DNA of 64,000 bases from Cryptomeria japonica. Its lineage: Eukaryota > Streptophyta > Pinopsida > Cupressales > Cupressaceae. Shown piece after piece: positions 1 through 10,533 of this stretch; the stretch's first letter is position 1; each line of letters opens with the position of its first letter. A program made the translations under genes and the position numbers. Under the pieces are notes generated by a model. The model made no database searches. It saw only the letters and a list, made by a program, of their open reading frames with translations, and was not told the DNA's origin. The DNA lies in contig NC_081408.1 of assembly GCF_030272615.1 (NCBI RefSeq), forward strand, positions 309,144,450-309,208,449, read 5' to 3'.

Positions 1-289
1 TGTAGATAAAATAGCGCGTTTGCCTTAGGATAACGAGATGCCCCAATGTCGAACAAAATAAATCTCCTGATGCCGAACGATTGATGGATGGCGAGGTGAA
101 GTGGGAGTTGTTTTGAACCATAGCAGCCCGATGAGACTTAGGTCATTTGTTAGGATAAATGCCGGTTGAAGTCTAGGCGGCCATGATTGCTTACCTGTTG
201 AGACCCGAAGATACTTGATCAAAGTATCTGATGATAGTCTAGGTTTAAACTTAAGAAAGTTTGATAACAAAACAACTAATGGTGGTTGG
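1..289. other. Unassigned 3' part of the Tat element
   Basis: No coding similarity recognised. It lies between the antisense gene and the expected 3' LTR, which is not in the window: nothing here matches the LTR start at 15109. It may hold the promoter of the antisense gene, but no clear TATA box stands out. Confidence 0.4.
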
Positions 290-2347
290 ATGAATGTCTA
301 TGTGCAGGAAGATCTGCGCGTGTTGCAGTTACGCGAGCGCCACCCCGCGACACAGGGATTGCGGGATCGATTGACGTAGATAGAGATTGATTCTATTGCG
401 GCTACTGGCCTCTACGAGGTGATGCATATGCCCGTGATTCGAATGAATCACGGCCTAATCACAGCATTGGCAGAGCGATGGCACAGTGAGACGTGCACGT
501 TCCATCTGGCCCAGGGCGAGATGACGGTGACTTTAGAGGACGTGTGGCGTATCCTTCGGATTTCGATTCGGGGGCAGCTGGTGACATATAATCGATCTTG
601 GGGGACGGTGTCTTGCCAGAGGATATTTGATGAGGACGTATATATTGATGATGGCTCGATCGCATGGGAGGATATAGCGGCACTATATGAGCCCCTTCCA
701 GCAGTTTTGTTAGGGATTGTGGGAGGACTTCTGTGTCCCGACAGGCGGTCACATGGATTGGCGGTGGGATGGGGACAGGTGATAGAGATGATGGTGACTG
801 AGGGGACCCGATATGCCTGGGGGCCGTGCGTGTTAGCGCACATGTATCAGGAGTTACATGAGGTAGTGTACAGAGGGCGGGGGTCTCTAGCAGTGGGCAT
901 GACGCTGCTGCATGTGTGGGCATGGGAGCACTTACCAGTGACTCGACCAGTGAGTCTGAGATTCCGAGCCGTGGACCAGCCCTATATGTTTATGTATAGC
1001 GGTATGATGAGCCAGCCCCACTTGGGGAAGCTAGAGTGGTGGCGGCGGAGATTAGATGATTTGGATGCAGTGATCTGGCGGCCATACTTGGAGTGTGAGC
1101 CATGGGAGGATGATGCGGAGGCACTACCGTATTGCTTCATGACCCGATTCCTCATTGGGAGGACCTCGTATCATGTGGAGAGACAGGTGCCGGGACGGGT
1201 GATGAGGCAGTTTGGACGGCAGCAGGGACTGCCGAGTGGATCAGGGGAGTATGCACGAGTGATCCGAGAGCGATATGCATGGGGTCCAGTGCTACCGTAT
1301 GATCAGGCACTGGCAGAGTTCCGGACACTGCAGGCGAGGCCATGGGACCTACGACCGAGGGTCGTGGATGCAGGGGTTACAGCAGAGTATACACAGTATC
1401 GGGCGGCGCACCCGATCCTACGGATATCAGACCCGGCAGAGCCGATCCCAGCTTTTGAGGATGAGAGGGGACGAGGACGAGGACGGAGAGCAGGAGGTCG
1501 AGGAGGAGGAGGAGGAGGAGGAGGAGGTGGAGATGGAGGTGACGGAGGAGATGGAGGGGGAGGTGGAGGAGGTGGAGATGGAGGTGGCGGAGGAGATGGA
1601 GGGGGAGGTGGAGGAGGTTTGGGGATGCTGAGGCAGCGGAGAGGGAGAGGTGGACTACCTCTTCAGATATCACAGGGACCGTTGATGCAGGGAGGAGTGC
1701 AGCTAAGTGGGAGGGGGATGGAGAGAGAGATCCCGACGGCTACAGGTGCAGGGGAGGGTGGTGCAGGGGAGGGACCTAGTGGAGGGGGTGACACAGGTGC
1801 GGCAGCCATGGACATGGGGGAGGGAGCTACTGGGGATCTGCGGGAGCATATGATAGGTTATTTGCAGACCCGGGTAGAGAGATTAGAGGCGGAGGTAGCA
1901 GCTAGGGATGTGCAGCTATTTGCATGTGAGTCAGAGCTGACAGTGGTGCTGCGGGAGAGAGATACTGCAGTGGAGAGATTGGCGGAGCTGCAGGAGAGAG
2001 TCCAAGCTGGAGTAGGAGCACATGGGCCGTCAGGGGATGTTATGAGGCAGTTTGGGCGAGCACAGGATGAGATAGAGTATTGGCGAGGTTTATATGAGTA
2101 GGTTGTGCCATTCAGTCAGCGAGCTCTCAGTTATACCCAGATGCGGCATACGAGATCAGAGCGATCTCAGAGGATGCAGAGCAGTGGGGGAGTGATGGGT
2201 CCTTTGAGGCGGGAGAGATCAGGAGATGCAGGAGGGAGTGGGGGTTCGATGAGGCCTCCACGGAGAGATGGATCAGGTGGGGCCGATACCAGTGGTGGAG
2301 TAGGTAGGGGTGGTGCAGGTACAGCATCTGGCCAGAGTGGCATTTGA
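290..2347 (+). pseudogene. Plant mobile domain (MAIN/MAIL-like) gene carried antisense in the Tat element
   Basis: The frame can start at ATG 290 and runs to the stop at 2345-2347, broken by TAG at 377-379 and 2099-2101. The residues before the first stop (LRERHPATQGLRDRL) and after it (RMNHGLITALAERW, CTFHLAQGEMTVTLEDV) are typical of the plant mobile domain, a fold related to the MAIN/MAIL1 nuclear proteins that help silence transposons in Arabidopsis. The domain fills roughly the first 370 codons. It is followed by an Arg/Gly-rich stretch of nearly pure glycine and then a coiled-coil-like segment rich in Leu, Glu and Arg (around 1840-2020). After the second stop the same frame continues with a Ser/Gly/Arg-rich tail. 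The gene is antisense to gag-pol, as the extra ORF of Retand-type Tat elements often is. Function is not known. Confidence 0.8.
1470..1622 (+). repeat. GGA/GGT-rich low-complexity tract coding for polyglycine
   Basis: The tract is almost only G and A with some T, made of GGA, GGT and GAT triplets. In the mobile-domain frame it encodes glycine runs with scattered Asp. It looks like microsatellite expansion inside the coding region. Confidence 0.85.
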
Positions 2348-2848
2348 GAGAGCATTTTTGCATACATGTATTGTATCATTGTCGATTTTTGGACTGTATC
2401 TTGGATGGCTCTTGATAGCCGATTTTGTAGACTTCTTTGTACTCTGATATATGAGATGATATATATGAGGAGATCCCATATTTGTGATGATTATGCATGT
2501 GATTATGGATGGATGTTTATGCATGATTATGTTTGCTTGCATAGATGGATATGTGTACATGTATGCATTTGATGAGATGTTTCTTTTATGCATGTTTTTA
2601 TGATGATTTATGATGTGAGATACTGACATATGAATGCAGGTTTACATATATATGATGTATTTGATTTGTGATGTAATGCTTTATGTATGGAATGCCTTGA
2701 TGATATATGCTTATGCTATGATGTATGAACAGGATTTTTGATGTTTCCTATTGTGATGCAATGATAAGATGATTTAGGTGATGATGTTTGAATGAATGAT
2801 GTTATGTATGAATATGCATCTAGATGTGTTTTTAGATGAATGTAATAT

Positions 2849-3074
2849 GGATAAACAAAATGTAAAGTGCACATGTTTATATGATACTGTGGTAAATGAA
2901 TGTAAATGGATAAACAAATGTAAAGTACAAATGTTCATATGATGATGCCTAAAATGAATGCAGACGGATAAACAAATGTAAAGTACAAATGTTTATATGA
3001 TGATGCCTAAAATGAATGCATACGGATAAACAAATGTAAAGTACAAATGTTTATATGATGATGCCTAAAATGGA
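2849..3074. repeat. 58-bp tandem repeat, about four copies
   Basis: Units start at GGATAAACAA at 2849, 2908, 2966 and 3024. The middle two units are almost identical, and the first and last are diverged or partial. Tandem repeats in the 3' spacer are characteristic of Ogre/Tat elements. Confidence 0.93.
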
Positions 3075-3766
3075 TATATGAAATGGTATGAACCAATGTT
3101 TTGTAAACAAATGGGCTTATGAATCTAAAATGCGTTTAAAATATGTTTGTAACTACAAATGATAATGGGATGATACTATAACTAATGAGTATAATAACTG
3201 CACCTTAATGTAATGATAATGAATGCCATGTGAATGAATCTTACAATGAGCATAAGAAGATACTTAGTAATGAATGAATGCATCTTTTCAACTATAAAGA
3301 AATGTATGCAAATGATAAATGGTGAAAAGATTAATAACATGATAATGGATAATTGACACTGGATGAAATGCTTAGTAAATGATTTAAAACAAACAAAGAC
3401 AATTTGATCTCATGAACGAATCTATTTATTTATGATTGATGCAATGATGAAAATGATTTTTAATGAAAAACTAATGTCAATAATGAACTATATGCAATGT
3501 TTTAAGTTTTAAAAAATGACATGAATGGACATAATGCAAGATGCACCTAAATGTAATGATGATATGATCATGAAGAATGCAAGGTTTTTAAGACTTTGCA
3601 TGATGCATTGATGATGTATCAGAGTACTCGGTAGTGATTTGTATCCAAGACCAGCGTTATTAGTCATTTTTGCATGGAAAAGCCTACATATGAATGAATG
3701 GATGGGTGATATGCAATGGAATGCAATATATAAACAGATGAGGTGAAATGACGATCCATAGTGCTC

Positions 3767-3783
3767 TTTTTTTTTTTTTTTTT
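3767..3783. repeat. T17 homopolymer (A17 in element sense)
   Basis: Preceded by CTC, so in element sense it reads A17-GAG. It may be an internal polypurine tract or the poly(A) scar of a small insertion. Nothing nearby decides between these. Confidence 0.6.
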
Positions 3784-4590
3784 CATCATTGAGCTTTAAA
3801 ATGTTGGAAGAGAATACAAGCATCTTGACACAATAATTCAAGATGACCTGAGTATTTCTTTCATGGATTTTAATATAGAAAGTTAATACAAACGACTTGA
3901 TATAAGGGTCAAGTCGACCAGAGTATTGCTTGCGGAACAGACAAGGATTATCTCCTTTCGTGCATGACTTGGATCGTCCTCCTTGATCTTAGGCTGATCA
4001 GATTCTGAGACAAGTGCATACCGTACTAAGAAAATAAAACCTTTATCCAAATTGGAGGAAGAGGAACCAAAGAATGAGCATTGTACCTGCAACCAAACAG
4101 TATATACATAAAGAATAAAGAATATGGATCCTTGGTAATGGTTCATGTCCATATGGTCGAGGTATACGCTGTAGTCAGCAAGCCATAGTGATCTATGACT
4201 GCATTTTGCATAAGATCACGTAGCTTGGTGAACTTCCCACGTAGACACCATTAGTATATGCCCCAGAACTTCATCGGAAATAATGCACAAACGATTCAAA
4301 ACAATGCTGAAAGATCCCGATACAGATAAACAAATGAATTACTCACGAATCAACCAAGCATTTGATAGCTTAACATAATTTTCTTGTCAAAGAAAACGTC
4401 ACTTTTGTCTTTGTTTTGGTAAGGAAGGATGCATCCTTGTTTTAAAGACAGTTTGGATTTGTTGATGTCGATTGTTTTGGTTTGATTGGTAAATGGTCAT
4501 TGTGTGAGTATTTTGTCAATGTTTGTTTTGCATCTGCTTGAATGAATATGTACAAGATGTTGCCATGTTTTTGTGTGATTTTCGATGAGT

Positions 4591-4698
4591 TTTTTGATGT
4601 TTTTGGGTTTTGTATAATAGTTTTTGAATGTTTTTGGATTTTGTGAGTCATTTTTGAATGTTTTTGTATTTTGCGAGACATTTTTGAATGTTTTTGCC
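4591..4698. repeat. 30-bp tandem repeat, about 3.6 copies
   Basis: Units begin at 4591, 4621, 4651 and 4681 with the core TTTTTGAATGTTTTTG. Related cores recur at about 5000-5065, just before the end of pol. Confidence 0.85.
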
Positions 4699-5103
4699 AA
4701 TGAATCACCAGTAATGTAGAATCCACTTCCATCATCTAGATTGTAAGGGCATTGCCCCCAAATCGGACATGATTTATGAAAAAGCGGGATGCCAGACGCA
4801 TGAAGTACTTTCTTGGATTACAGATCAAATAACAAGCCATGGTTAGATGGATGGATGTGTGTATGTATGAATGTGATCGGAACGAGCCTGAAAGATACTG
4901 GAGCCATTGCCTTTACGAGTGGCACCTGTTTGCCAGGTTTTCACCACCGTACTTACCCAAGGTGCCACCGAAGTGGTTGTTCACCGTTTGGATGCATGAT
5001 TTTTTCTTTACTTTTTGGAATGTTTTTGTATTTTTGTCAGGACATTTTCTGAATGTTTTTGGTATTTTTCTGATATGTAGGGGAGCCTGATGCCTTGTAC
5101 ACC

Positions 5104-6291
5104 TTAGGTATAAAACTGTTTGAGGTGCATGCTGTTGATTGGATCTGCGAGTGGTTCTCCATCTGATGTAGCCAACTGATATGCCTCGGACCCGAACACA
5201 GCAGTGACAACATATGGGCCCAGCCAATTTGATTCAAACTTGCCTTGATGTTCTCTATTTGGTTGGTTGCGAGGATTTTCTCGAAGAACAAGATCACCTA
5301 CCTCAAATGTACGAGATCTAACTCGGTGATTGTAACTTCTACTCATGCGCTGCTGATAGGCTTTGACGTGATTGTATGCAGCTTGTCGCTTCTCATCAAG
5401 TAACTCTAAGTCCTGAAGACAGGATACTCTGTATGCTTCATCATCGATGAGATTATGCAATGAAACCCGTAATGATGGTATCTCAACCTCAATGGGTAAG
5501 ATAGCTTCAGCACCATAGACCAATGAATAAGGAGTTGCACCTGTAGGAGTTCGAATGCTAGTTCGATATGCCCATAATGCTGGATTCAATTGAACATGCC
5601 AATCACGACCGGCATCATTGACTGTCTTCTTTAGGATTCTCAGTATGTTTTTATTGGATGCTTCAGCCTGACCATTGCCTTGTGGGTAATAGGGGGTGGA
5701 AAAGCGATGTTGGATATGAAATTTCTCACAAAGCTCACGGACATCCTGATTTTTGAAAGGAAGACCATTATCTGTGATGATGGACATGGGTACACCATAC
5801 CGGCAGATGATGTAGTTGAGGATGAATGAGGCGATCTGCTTGCCGGTGACTTGGGTAAGTGGAACAGCTTCGATCCACTTTGTGAAATATTCGGTGGCGG
5901 TAATAATGAATTTATGGCCATTGGATGAAGATGGATGAATCTTACCCACAAGGTCAAGGCCCCATTGACAAAAAGGCCATGGTGTTGTGAATGGTTGCAG
6001 TTCCTGTGCTGGTGCATGTATCAGGTCACCATGAACTTGACATTTCTTGCATTTCCTGACAAAGTAGTAGGAATCCTTTTCCATAGATGGCCAATAGTAT
6101 CCAGCTCGCATGATCTTCTTGGCTAGTGATGGACCACTTGAGTGAGTCCCGCAAATTCCTTCATGTACCTCTTCCAAAACCTTTGTTATCTCATCTTGTT
6201 CCAGACATCGAAGGAGAGTACCATCAAGACTACGTCGGTATAGGGTTTCGGCAATAATGGTATATCGAGCAGTTTGGCGAATGAAGGTTTT
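5104..6291 (-). CDS. Tat polyprotein, integrase part
   Basis: This is the last part of the gag-pro-pol frame, following the in-frame TGA at 6294-6292. From an internal methionine at 6177 it reads as integrase. The N-terminal zinc finger shows HEGICGTH followed by CKKC. The core shows the DDE triad: Asp in WGLDLVG, Asp in IITDNG and Glu in GNGQAEAS. The C-terminal part has the usual gypsy stretch ending near NSMHLKQFY. No chromodomain is present, which fits a non-chromovirus. Integrase inserts the element DNA copy into nuclear DNA. All catalytic residues are present, but the protein depends on a broken upstream frame. Confidence 0.92.
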   Translation of the reverse strand, partial: KTFIRQTARYTIIAETLYRRSLDGTLLRCLEQDEITKVLEEVHEGICGTHSSGPSLAKKIMRAGYYWPSMEKDSYYFVRKCKKCQVHGDLIHAPAQELQPFTTPWPFCQWGLDLVGKIHPSSSNGHKFIITATEYFTKWIEAVPLTQVTGKQIASFILNYIICRYGVPMSIITDNGLPFKNQDVRELCEKFHIQHRFSTPYYPQGNGQAEASNKNILRILKKTVNDAGRDWHVQLNPALWAYRTSIRTPTGATPYSLVYGAEAILPIEVEIPSLRVSLHNLIDDEAYRVSCLQDLELLDEKRQAAYNHVKAYQQRMSRSYNHRVRSRTFEVGDLVLRENPRNQPNREHQGKFESNWLGPYVVTAVFGSEAYQLATSDGEPLADPINSMHLKQFYT

Positions 6292-9200
6292 TCATTGGTT
6301 ATTTGATTGGTTGTGAGGAAGGGTATGATCGCGGAGATAGGTGTAGAACTCACCATACCATAGGGATTCGGAACCAACAAGGCGACATATCATTTCGGAT
6401 TCGGGGAGATCATAAGCGGGGATCCAAAGCTGTTCTACCAAGAACTCATAGCGTGTTGAATTATGTGGAAGATCTAAGAGAGATGCGATGGTAGCCATAG
6501 CGTCAGCAGCTCGATTCTGATCTCTTGGTATTTGCTCAAAAGTGATAGTAGTAAATGATGTCTTTAGAGTGTCCACCATTTGCTTGTATGGCATGAGTTT
6601 ATCATCTTTGGTCTGATATTCATCAGTTGCTTGTCGAATGACTAGTTGGGAATCGCCATATACTTGTAGTTCTTGTAATTTCCACTGTACGGCTAACCTG
6701 AGTCCTGTGATCAAGGCCTCATACTCTGCTATGTTGTTTGTGCATGGAAATGTGAGCCTGTAAGACTTCGGGATGCTGTCACCTTGAGGTGTGATAAACA
6801 GAATACCTGCCCCCGAGCCGTGCCTAGTGTATGAACCATCAAAATATAGTTTCCATGGTTGTACTGTGGTGATCATGAATATCTCTTCATCTGGAAAATT
6901 GGAAATAAGAGGATGATCGCCTATGAGTGGTGCATCGGCCAACTGATCTGCAATGACCTTCCCTTTGATAGCTTTACGGTCCACATACTCGATGTCAAAT
7001 TCACTTAGAATCATTACCCATTTGGCCAAGTGACCTGTCAATGCTGCTTTGCTGAGTAAATACTTGAGTGGATCAATCTTTGCGATGAGTTGTACCTTGT
7101 GTGTCAACAGATAGTGTCGCAATTTAGTGGCTGCCAAGATTACTGCTAGGCAAGCTCGCTCAATAGGTGTGTAATTGAGTTCATAGCCAACCAGTGTGCG
7201 AGAGATGTAGTAAACAGAACACTCTTTACCTTCTGCATTATGTTGTGCCAGTAGTACACCCAATGCTGTACTTGTCGCTGAGATATAAAGTAACAACGGT
7301 CTACTTGGATCTGGTGGCATCAACAATGGTGGATTCATGAGATAGTCTTTAAGCGTCTGAAATGCTTGCTGGCATCTGTCATCCCATTGAAAGCGGATGT
7401 TCTTGTGTAGCAGATGTGTGAATGGGTGACACTTATCAGCCAATTGTGCAATGAATCTGCGGATGGATTGAAGCCGTCCTTGTAGTGTTCTTAGCTGACT
7501 GATATTCCTTGGAGGTGGCATGTCCATGATTGCCTTTACCTTCGCTGGATCGACCTCAATGCCTTTGCTTGAGACAATATATCCTAGAAGCTTCCCGGAG
7601 GTTACTCCAAAGACAAATTTCTTTGGGTTGAGTCGAACATGGTATTGTTCCAGTCTATCAAAGATTTGATCTAAGATGTGAAGATGTCCTTCTCGAGTAA
7701 GTGATTTTGCTAGTAAGTCATCCACATAATCTTCCATCATAGTATGCATCATGTCATGGAAGATGGTGGTCATTGCTCGTTGATAGGTCGCTCCTGCATT
7801 CTTTAGACCAAAAGGCATTACATTCCAGCAGTATGTGCCCCATGGACATGTGAAGGCTGTCTTATGTTGATCTTCGGGTGAGATCTTTATCTGATTATAT
7901 CCTGAAAATCCATCCATGAGTGAAAGCATGGCATGTCCTGCTGTCAGATCCACTATGATGTCGATATTTGGTAGGGGAAAGTCATCCTTAGGACATGCCT
8001 TATTCAGATCTCTGAAGTCTGTACAAATGCGGATGCCCCCTTTTGGTTTGCCGACAGGCACAATATTGGAGATCCATTCTGCATAATCAATTGGTCTAAT
8101 GAAACCAACATCTAGGAGTTTCTTGAGTTCTGTTTTGACTAGCACAGCAATCTGAGGATGCATTTTACGAAGCTTTTGCTTGACAGGTTTGGCTCCTTCT
8201 GCTACTGTGAGATGATGTATAACTAAATCCGGATCAAGCCCAGGCATGTCTGCATATGACCATGCGAAGTTGATCTGACGCTTCTGGAAGAATTCTATGA
8301 ATTGAGGCTGTTCCTCTGTAGTGAGAAGAGATGCTAGATGTATGATATGAGGGTTTTCAGGAGTCCCCACATTGTATTCTTTGGTTTCCTCGATAAGAAT
8401 CGTTGATTGTTCCTGTTGTGTGCTTGCAGGGAGAATGTCAAACCCTTCATCCTCAGGCGCCTCAGAGAGGTTTTCACCATTGGATACGCTCTTTCTTTTT
8501 ACTGTTGTCGGATCAAACAGTGCCACAGTGTGGTTTTCACTAGAAGATCCATGTTTCAATGTTATATTTTTGCAGCTGAAGGGTTTGGCATCCACCCCGA
8601 AGTATGCTGCGCTATTAAGTTGAATGGTGAATCCATCTTTGTGATCCCCGCTTGGTAGATTATCCCTTAATTCCAAAAAGTCAATGATAGCCTCATCGTT
8701 CTGGAAGAGGTCAAGACATGGGGGATTTGGTTGGTTCCATTCAATGAGTTCAGGGTGGATAATGGGCATTACTTCATCGATTAGGTTAAGTTCGTTAGAG
8801 GTATCAGTGAGGGTTAAGACAATGTGGTGAAGGTCGTTGCTGGTACTCTCCCTGTCAGAATCAGGCATAGGATGAGACGTAGGGTCTGTGGAAGATGTTT
8901 CCAGCTCAGGTACCCAAGTGGTCTTTATCTGTGCTTCTCCGTAAACAGGAATGTCTTTGCGTGGTGGAGGTGGTGATGTGTCTTCCTCATCTGAAGTGTT
9001 AAGCTGTACAGAATAAAATTCCCACTCATGTGAGTCGGTCTCTGAATCACTCTCCAGCATCCGATTGCTATACCATACTGGGATGTCTTTAGAGTTAAAC
9101 ACGGCAGGTGTGATGGGTTTATGTATCTTTGTAGTGATCGGTGCTACAGGAAGTTTGATGGGGATAAAAGAATCTGGCACAGGAAGTATCGGCAGTGTTG

Positions 9201-9543
9201 ACTCAGTGGCTTCTGCAGGAACTGCTGGTACCATAGATGCTGCTGCGGATTCTGATACAGTTGCTGCTGCTAATGGTACTATGGATGTAATGGCTGTTGC
9301 GAATGGGATTACTGGTTTGATTGGTGGGATGATTGGTATTGTAGATGGTGGAGTTGTGAGCCTCGATGGGGCAGTGGGGATAGTGCTTGATGGTGCTTTG
9401 ATTATGAAAGGTGTCCTCTTTGCAGTAGGTGGGCAAAATGGTTTGCTGGGTTTTCCTTTGAATCTGAGTTTAGGAAGGACCTCTTTTTCAAAACCGAGGC
9501 CCGTATTACCTTTGGGCTTGAATTCTGGTAGCAGAGGTTCGTG
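6292..9543 (-). CDS. Tat polyprotein, linker, reverse transcriptase and two RNase H domains
   Basis: The segment lies between the in-frame TGAs at 9546-9544 and 6294-6292. It opens with a Pro/Ala/Ser-rich linker. The 980-codon open stretch from 9234 holds reverse transcriptase (LMDGFSGYNQ near codon 443, active site YVDD at 7728-7717). A first RNase H follows, whose first catalytic Asp is replaced (LYISATS near codon 648). Then comes a second, archaeal/plant-type RNase H with its acidic residues intact (YFDGSYT near 6850, NIAEYEAL, YGDSQLV, RDQNRAADA). The degenerate first domain probably acts as a tether and the second does the catalysis, as described for Tat elements. RT copies the element RNA inside Gag particles, and RNase H removes the RNA strand. 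Confidence 0.93.
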   Translation of the reverse strand, partial: HEPLLPEFKPKGNTGLGFEKEVLPKLRFKGKPSKPFCPPTAKRTPFIIKAPSSTIPTAPSRLTTPPSTIPIIPPIKPVIPFATAITSIVPLAAATVSESAAASMVPAVPAEATESTLPILPVPDSFIPIKLPVAPITTKIHKPITPAVFNSKDIPVWYSNRMLESDSETDSHEWEFYSVQLNTSDEEDTSPPPPRKDIPVYGEAQIKTTWVPELETSSTDPTSHPMPDSDRESTSNDLHHIVLTLTDTSNELNLIDEVMPIIHPELIEWNQPNPPCLDLFQNDEAIIDFLELRDNLPSGDHKDGFTIQLNSAAYFGVDAKPFSCKNITLKHGSSSENHTVALFDPTTVKRKSVSNGENLSEAPEDEGFDILPASTQQEQSTILIEETKEYNVGTPENPHIIHLASLLTTEEQPQFIEFFQKRQINFAWSYADMPGLDPDLVIHHLTVAEGAKPVKQKLRKMHPQIAVLVKTELKKLLDVGFIRPIDYAEWISNIVPVGKPKGGIRICTDFRDLNKACPKDDFPLPNIDIIVDLTAGHAMLSLMDGFSGYNQIKISPEDQHKTAFTCPWGTYCWNVMPFGLKNAGATYQRAMTTIFHDMMHTMMEDYVDDLLAKSLTREGHLHILDQIFDRLEQYHVRLNPKKFVFGVTSGKLLGYIVSSKGIEVDPAKVKAIMDMPPPRNISQLRTLQGRLQSIRRFIAQLADKCHPFTHLLHKNIRFQWDDRCQQAFQTLKDYLMNPPLLMPPDPSRPLLLYISATSTALGVLLAQHNAEGKECSVYYISRTLVGYELNYTPIERACLAVILAATKLRHYLLTHKVQLIAKIDPLKYLLSKAALTGHLAKWVMILSEFDIEYVDRKAIKGKVIADQLADAPLIGDHPLISNFPDEEIFMITTVQPWKLYFDGSYTRHGSGAGILFITPQGDSIPKSYRLTFPCTNNIAEYEALITGLRLAVQWKLQELQVYGDSQLVIRQATDEYQTKDDKLMPYKQMVDTLKTSFTTITFEQIPRDQNRAADAMATIASLLDLPHNSTRYEFLVEQLWIPAYDLPESEMICRLVGSESLWYGEFYTYLRDHTLPHNQSNNQ

Positions 9544-10533
9544 TCATCCTTGTTTGCAGTATCCCAAAGCACTCTGACCATCATATCCCATTCTTTGCAT
9601 AATGAGGAGGCCTTTGCCATATTGTTTCGTAGGAAGTGTAACTTGTGGTTTATCAGTGGTGATGGGATCTTTATAGATCCAGTCTGCTAGGTCCTCATCT
9701 TGTGTCTCTTCCTCTTGACTCTTTCCAAGGATGAAAGGCGTCAAGGCACATGCTGGTGTGATTAGTGGTTGCTGGAGTAACTGTTGTGGCTTACCATGTG
9801 TTCTAGGAGAAGTGGGCATTTGTCCCACACAAAAGAGCTGACTCAAGTTGTATTCTCCAGGACCTTCCTCTGCTACTTTCATCTTAAGCTTTTCTTGCTT
9901 GGGTATAGGAGTGTTCGAACTGGCGAGAGAGGCGGGACTTACATATGATGTGGAGGAAATGGCTTCCCTATTATTAGGAACAGTAATTTCTGGTTGATGG
10001 CTGATATTATGGCAAAATGCAAAGGGATTTGCATCGCCCAGGATTGTGATCTCTACACCGTTATGTGGGAACTTGATACATTGATGGTAGGTAGATGGAA
10101 CAGCTTGCATGGCATGTATCCAAGGTCTCCCTAATAATAGATTATATGGCAGAGGAAGGTCCAGAACCTGACAAATTATGTGCTTTACCACAGGGCCCAC
10201 TCGGATTGGTAGTACCACAGCTCCTTTGGATGAACGCTCTGCATCATCATAGGCCTTGATGGTGATCTTCTTGCGAGGATCCACTGATTCTATTGCATAT
10301 CCCAATGTTGTGACCAACTGTAGTGTGCAAATGTTTAGGCCTGCTCCATTATCTATCAAGACTCACTTGATCCTGTGTTGGTTGATAAAGCCTTCAATGT
10401 GTAGCGAAGCATTATGAGGTTGTTGGAAAGAAGAGTTGTCACTTTCGGAAAAAGTGAGACAAGGTGATTACTTTAGATTTCCAACCATGGCTTGAAATTG
10501 GTCCGTGTTCAGGTTTGCAGGGACTGACGCCTC
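9544..10533 (-). pseudogene. Tat polyprotein, protease and G-patch part
   Basis: The frame is the same as gag and pol, with stops TAA (10470-10468) and TGA (10375-10373) upstream of the protease and TGA (9546-9544) at its end. The protease active site reads VLIDNGAGLN, with Asn where most aspartic proteases have Ser or Thr. The segment GRPWIHAM further on is typical of this family. Near the C-terminus, KGLLIMQRMGYDGQSALGY fits a G-patch, an RNA-binding/helicase-cofactor motif, and its glycine pattern continues past the TGA (GNTGLGFE). The protease would cut the polyprotein. The G-patch might bind nucleic acid or a host helicase, as inferred from G-patches in some retroviral proteases. Confidence 0.85.

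Larger units (their letters stand above)
2348..5103 (-). other. 3' spacer of the Tat element, non-coding
   Basis: This 2.75-kb stretch between integrase and the antisense gene has no supported gene. On the plus strand about 2360-3560 is very poor in C and full of ATG/GATG steps. It contains a 58-bp and a 30-bp tandem repeat (listed separately) and a run of 17 T at 3767-3783, which is purine in element sense. Around 4990-5070 single copies of the 30-bp repeat core recur. Confidence 0.7.

Noticed and set aside
25-270. Minus-strand 81-codon open stretch at the window start
   Set aside because: No recognisable motif, and in the 3' untranslated part of the element.
448-1673. Minus-strand and other-frame open stretches over the mobile-domain gene
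   Set aside because: They mirror the GC-rich coding region and its GGA repeat; no family resemblance.
8372-9577. Plus-strand open stretches opposite the Tat pol linker (Ala/Gly/Val-rich)
   Set aside because: Shadow of the Pro/Ala/Ser-rich linker on the coding strand.
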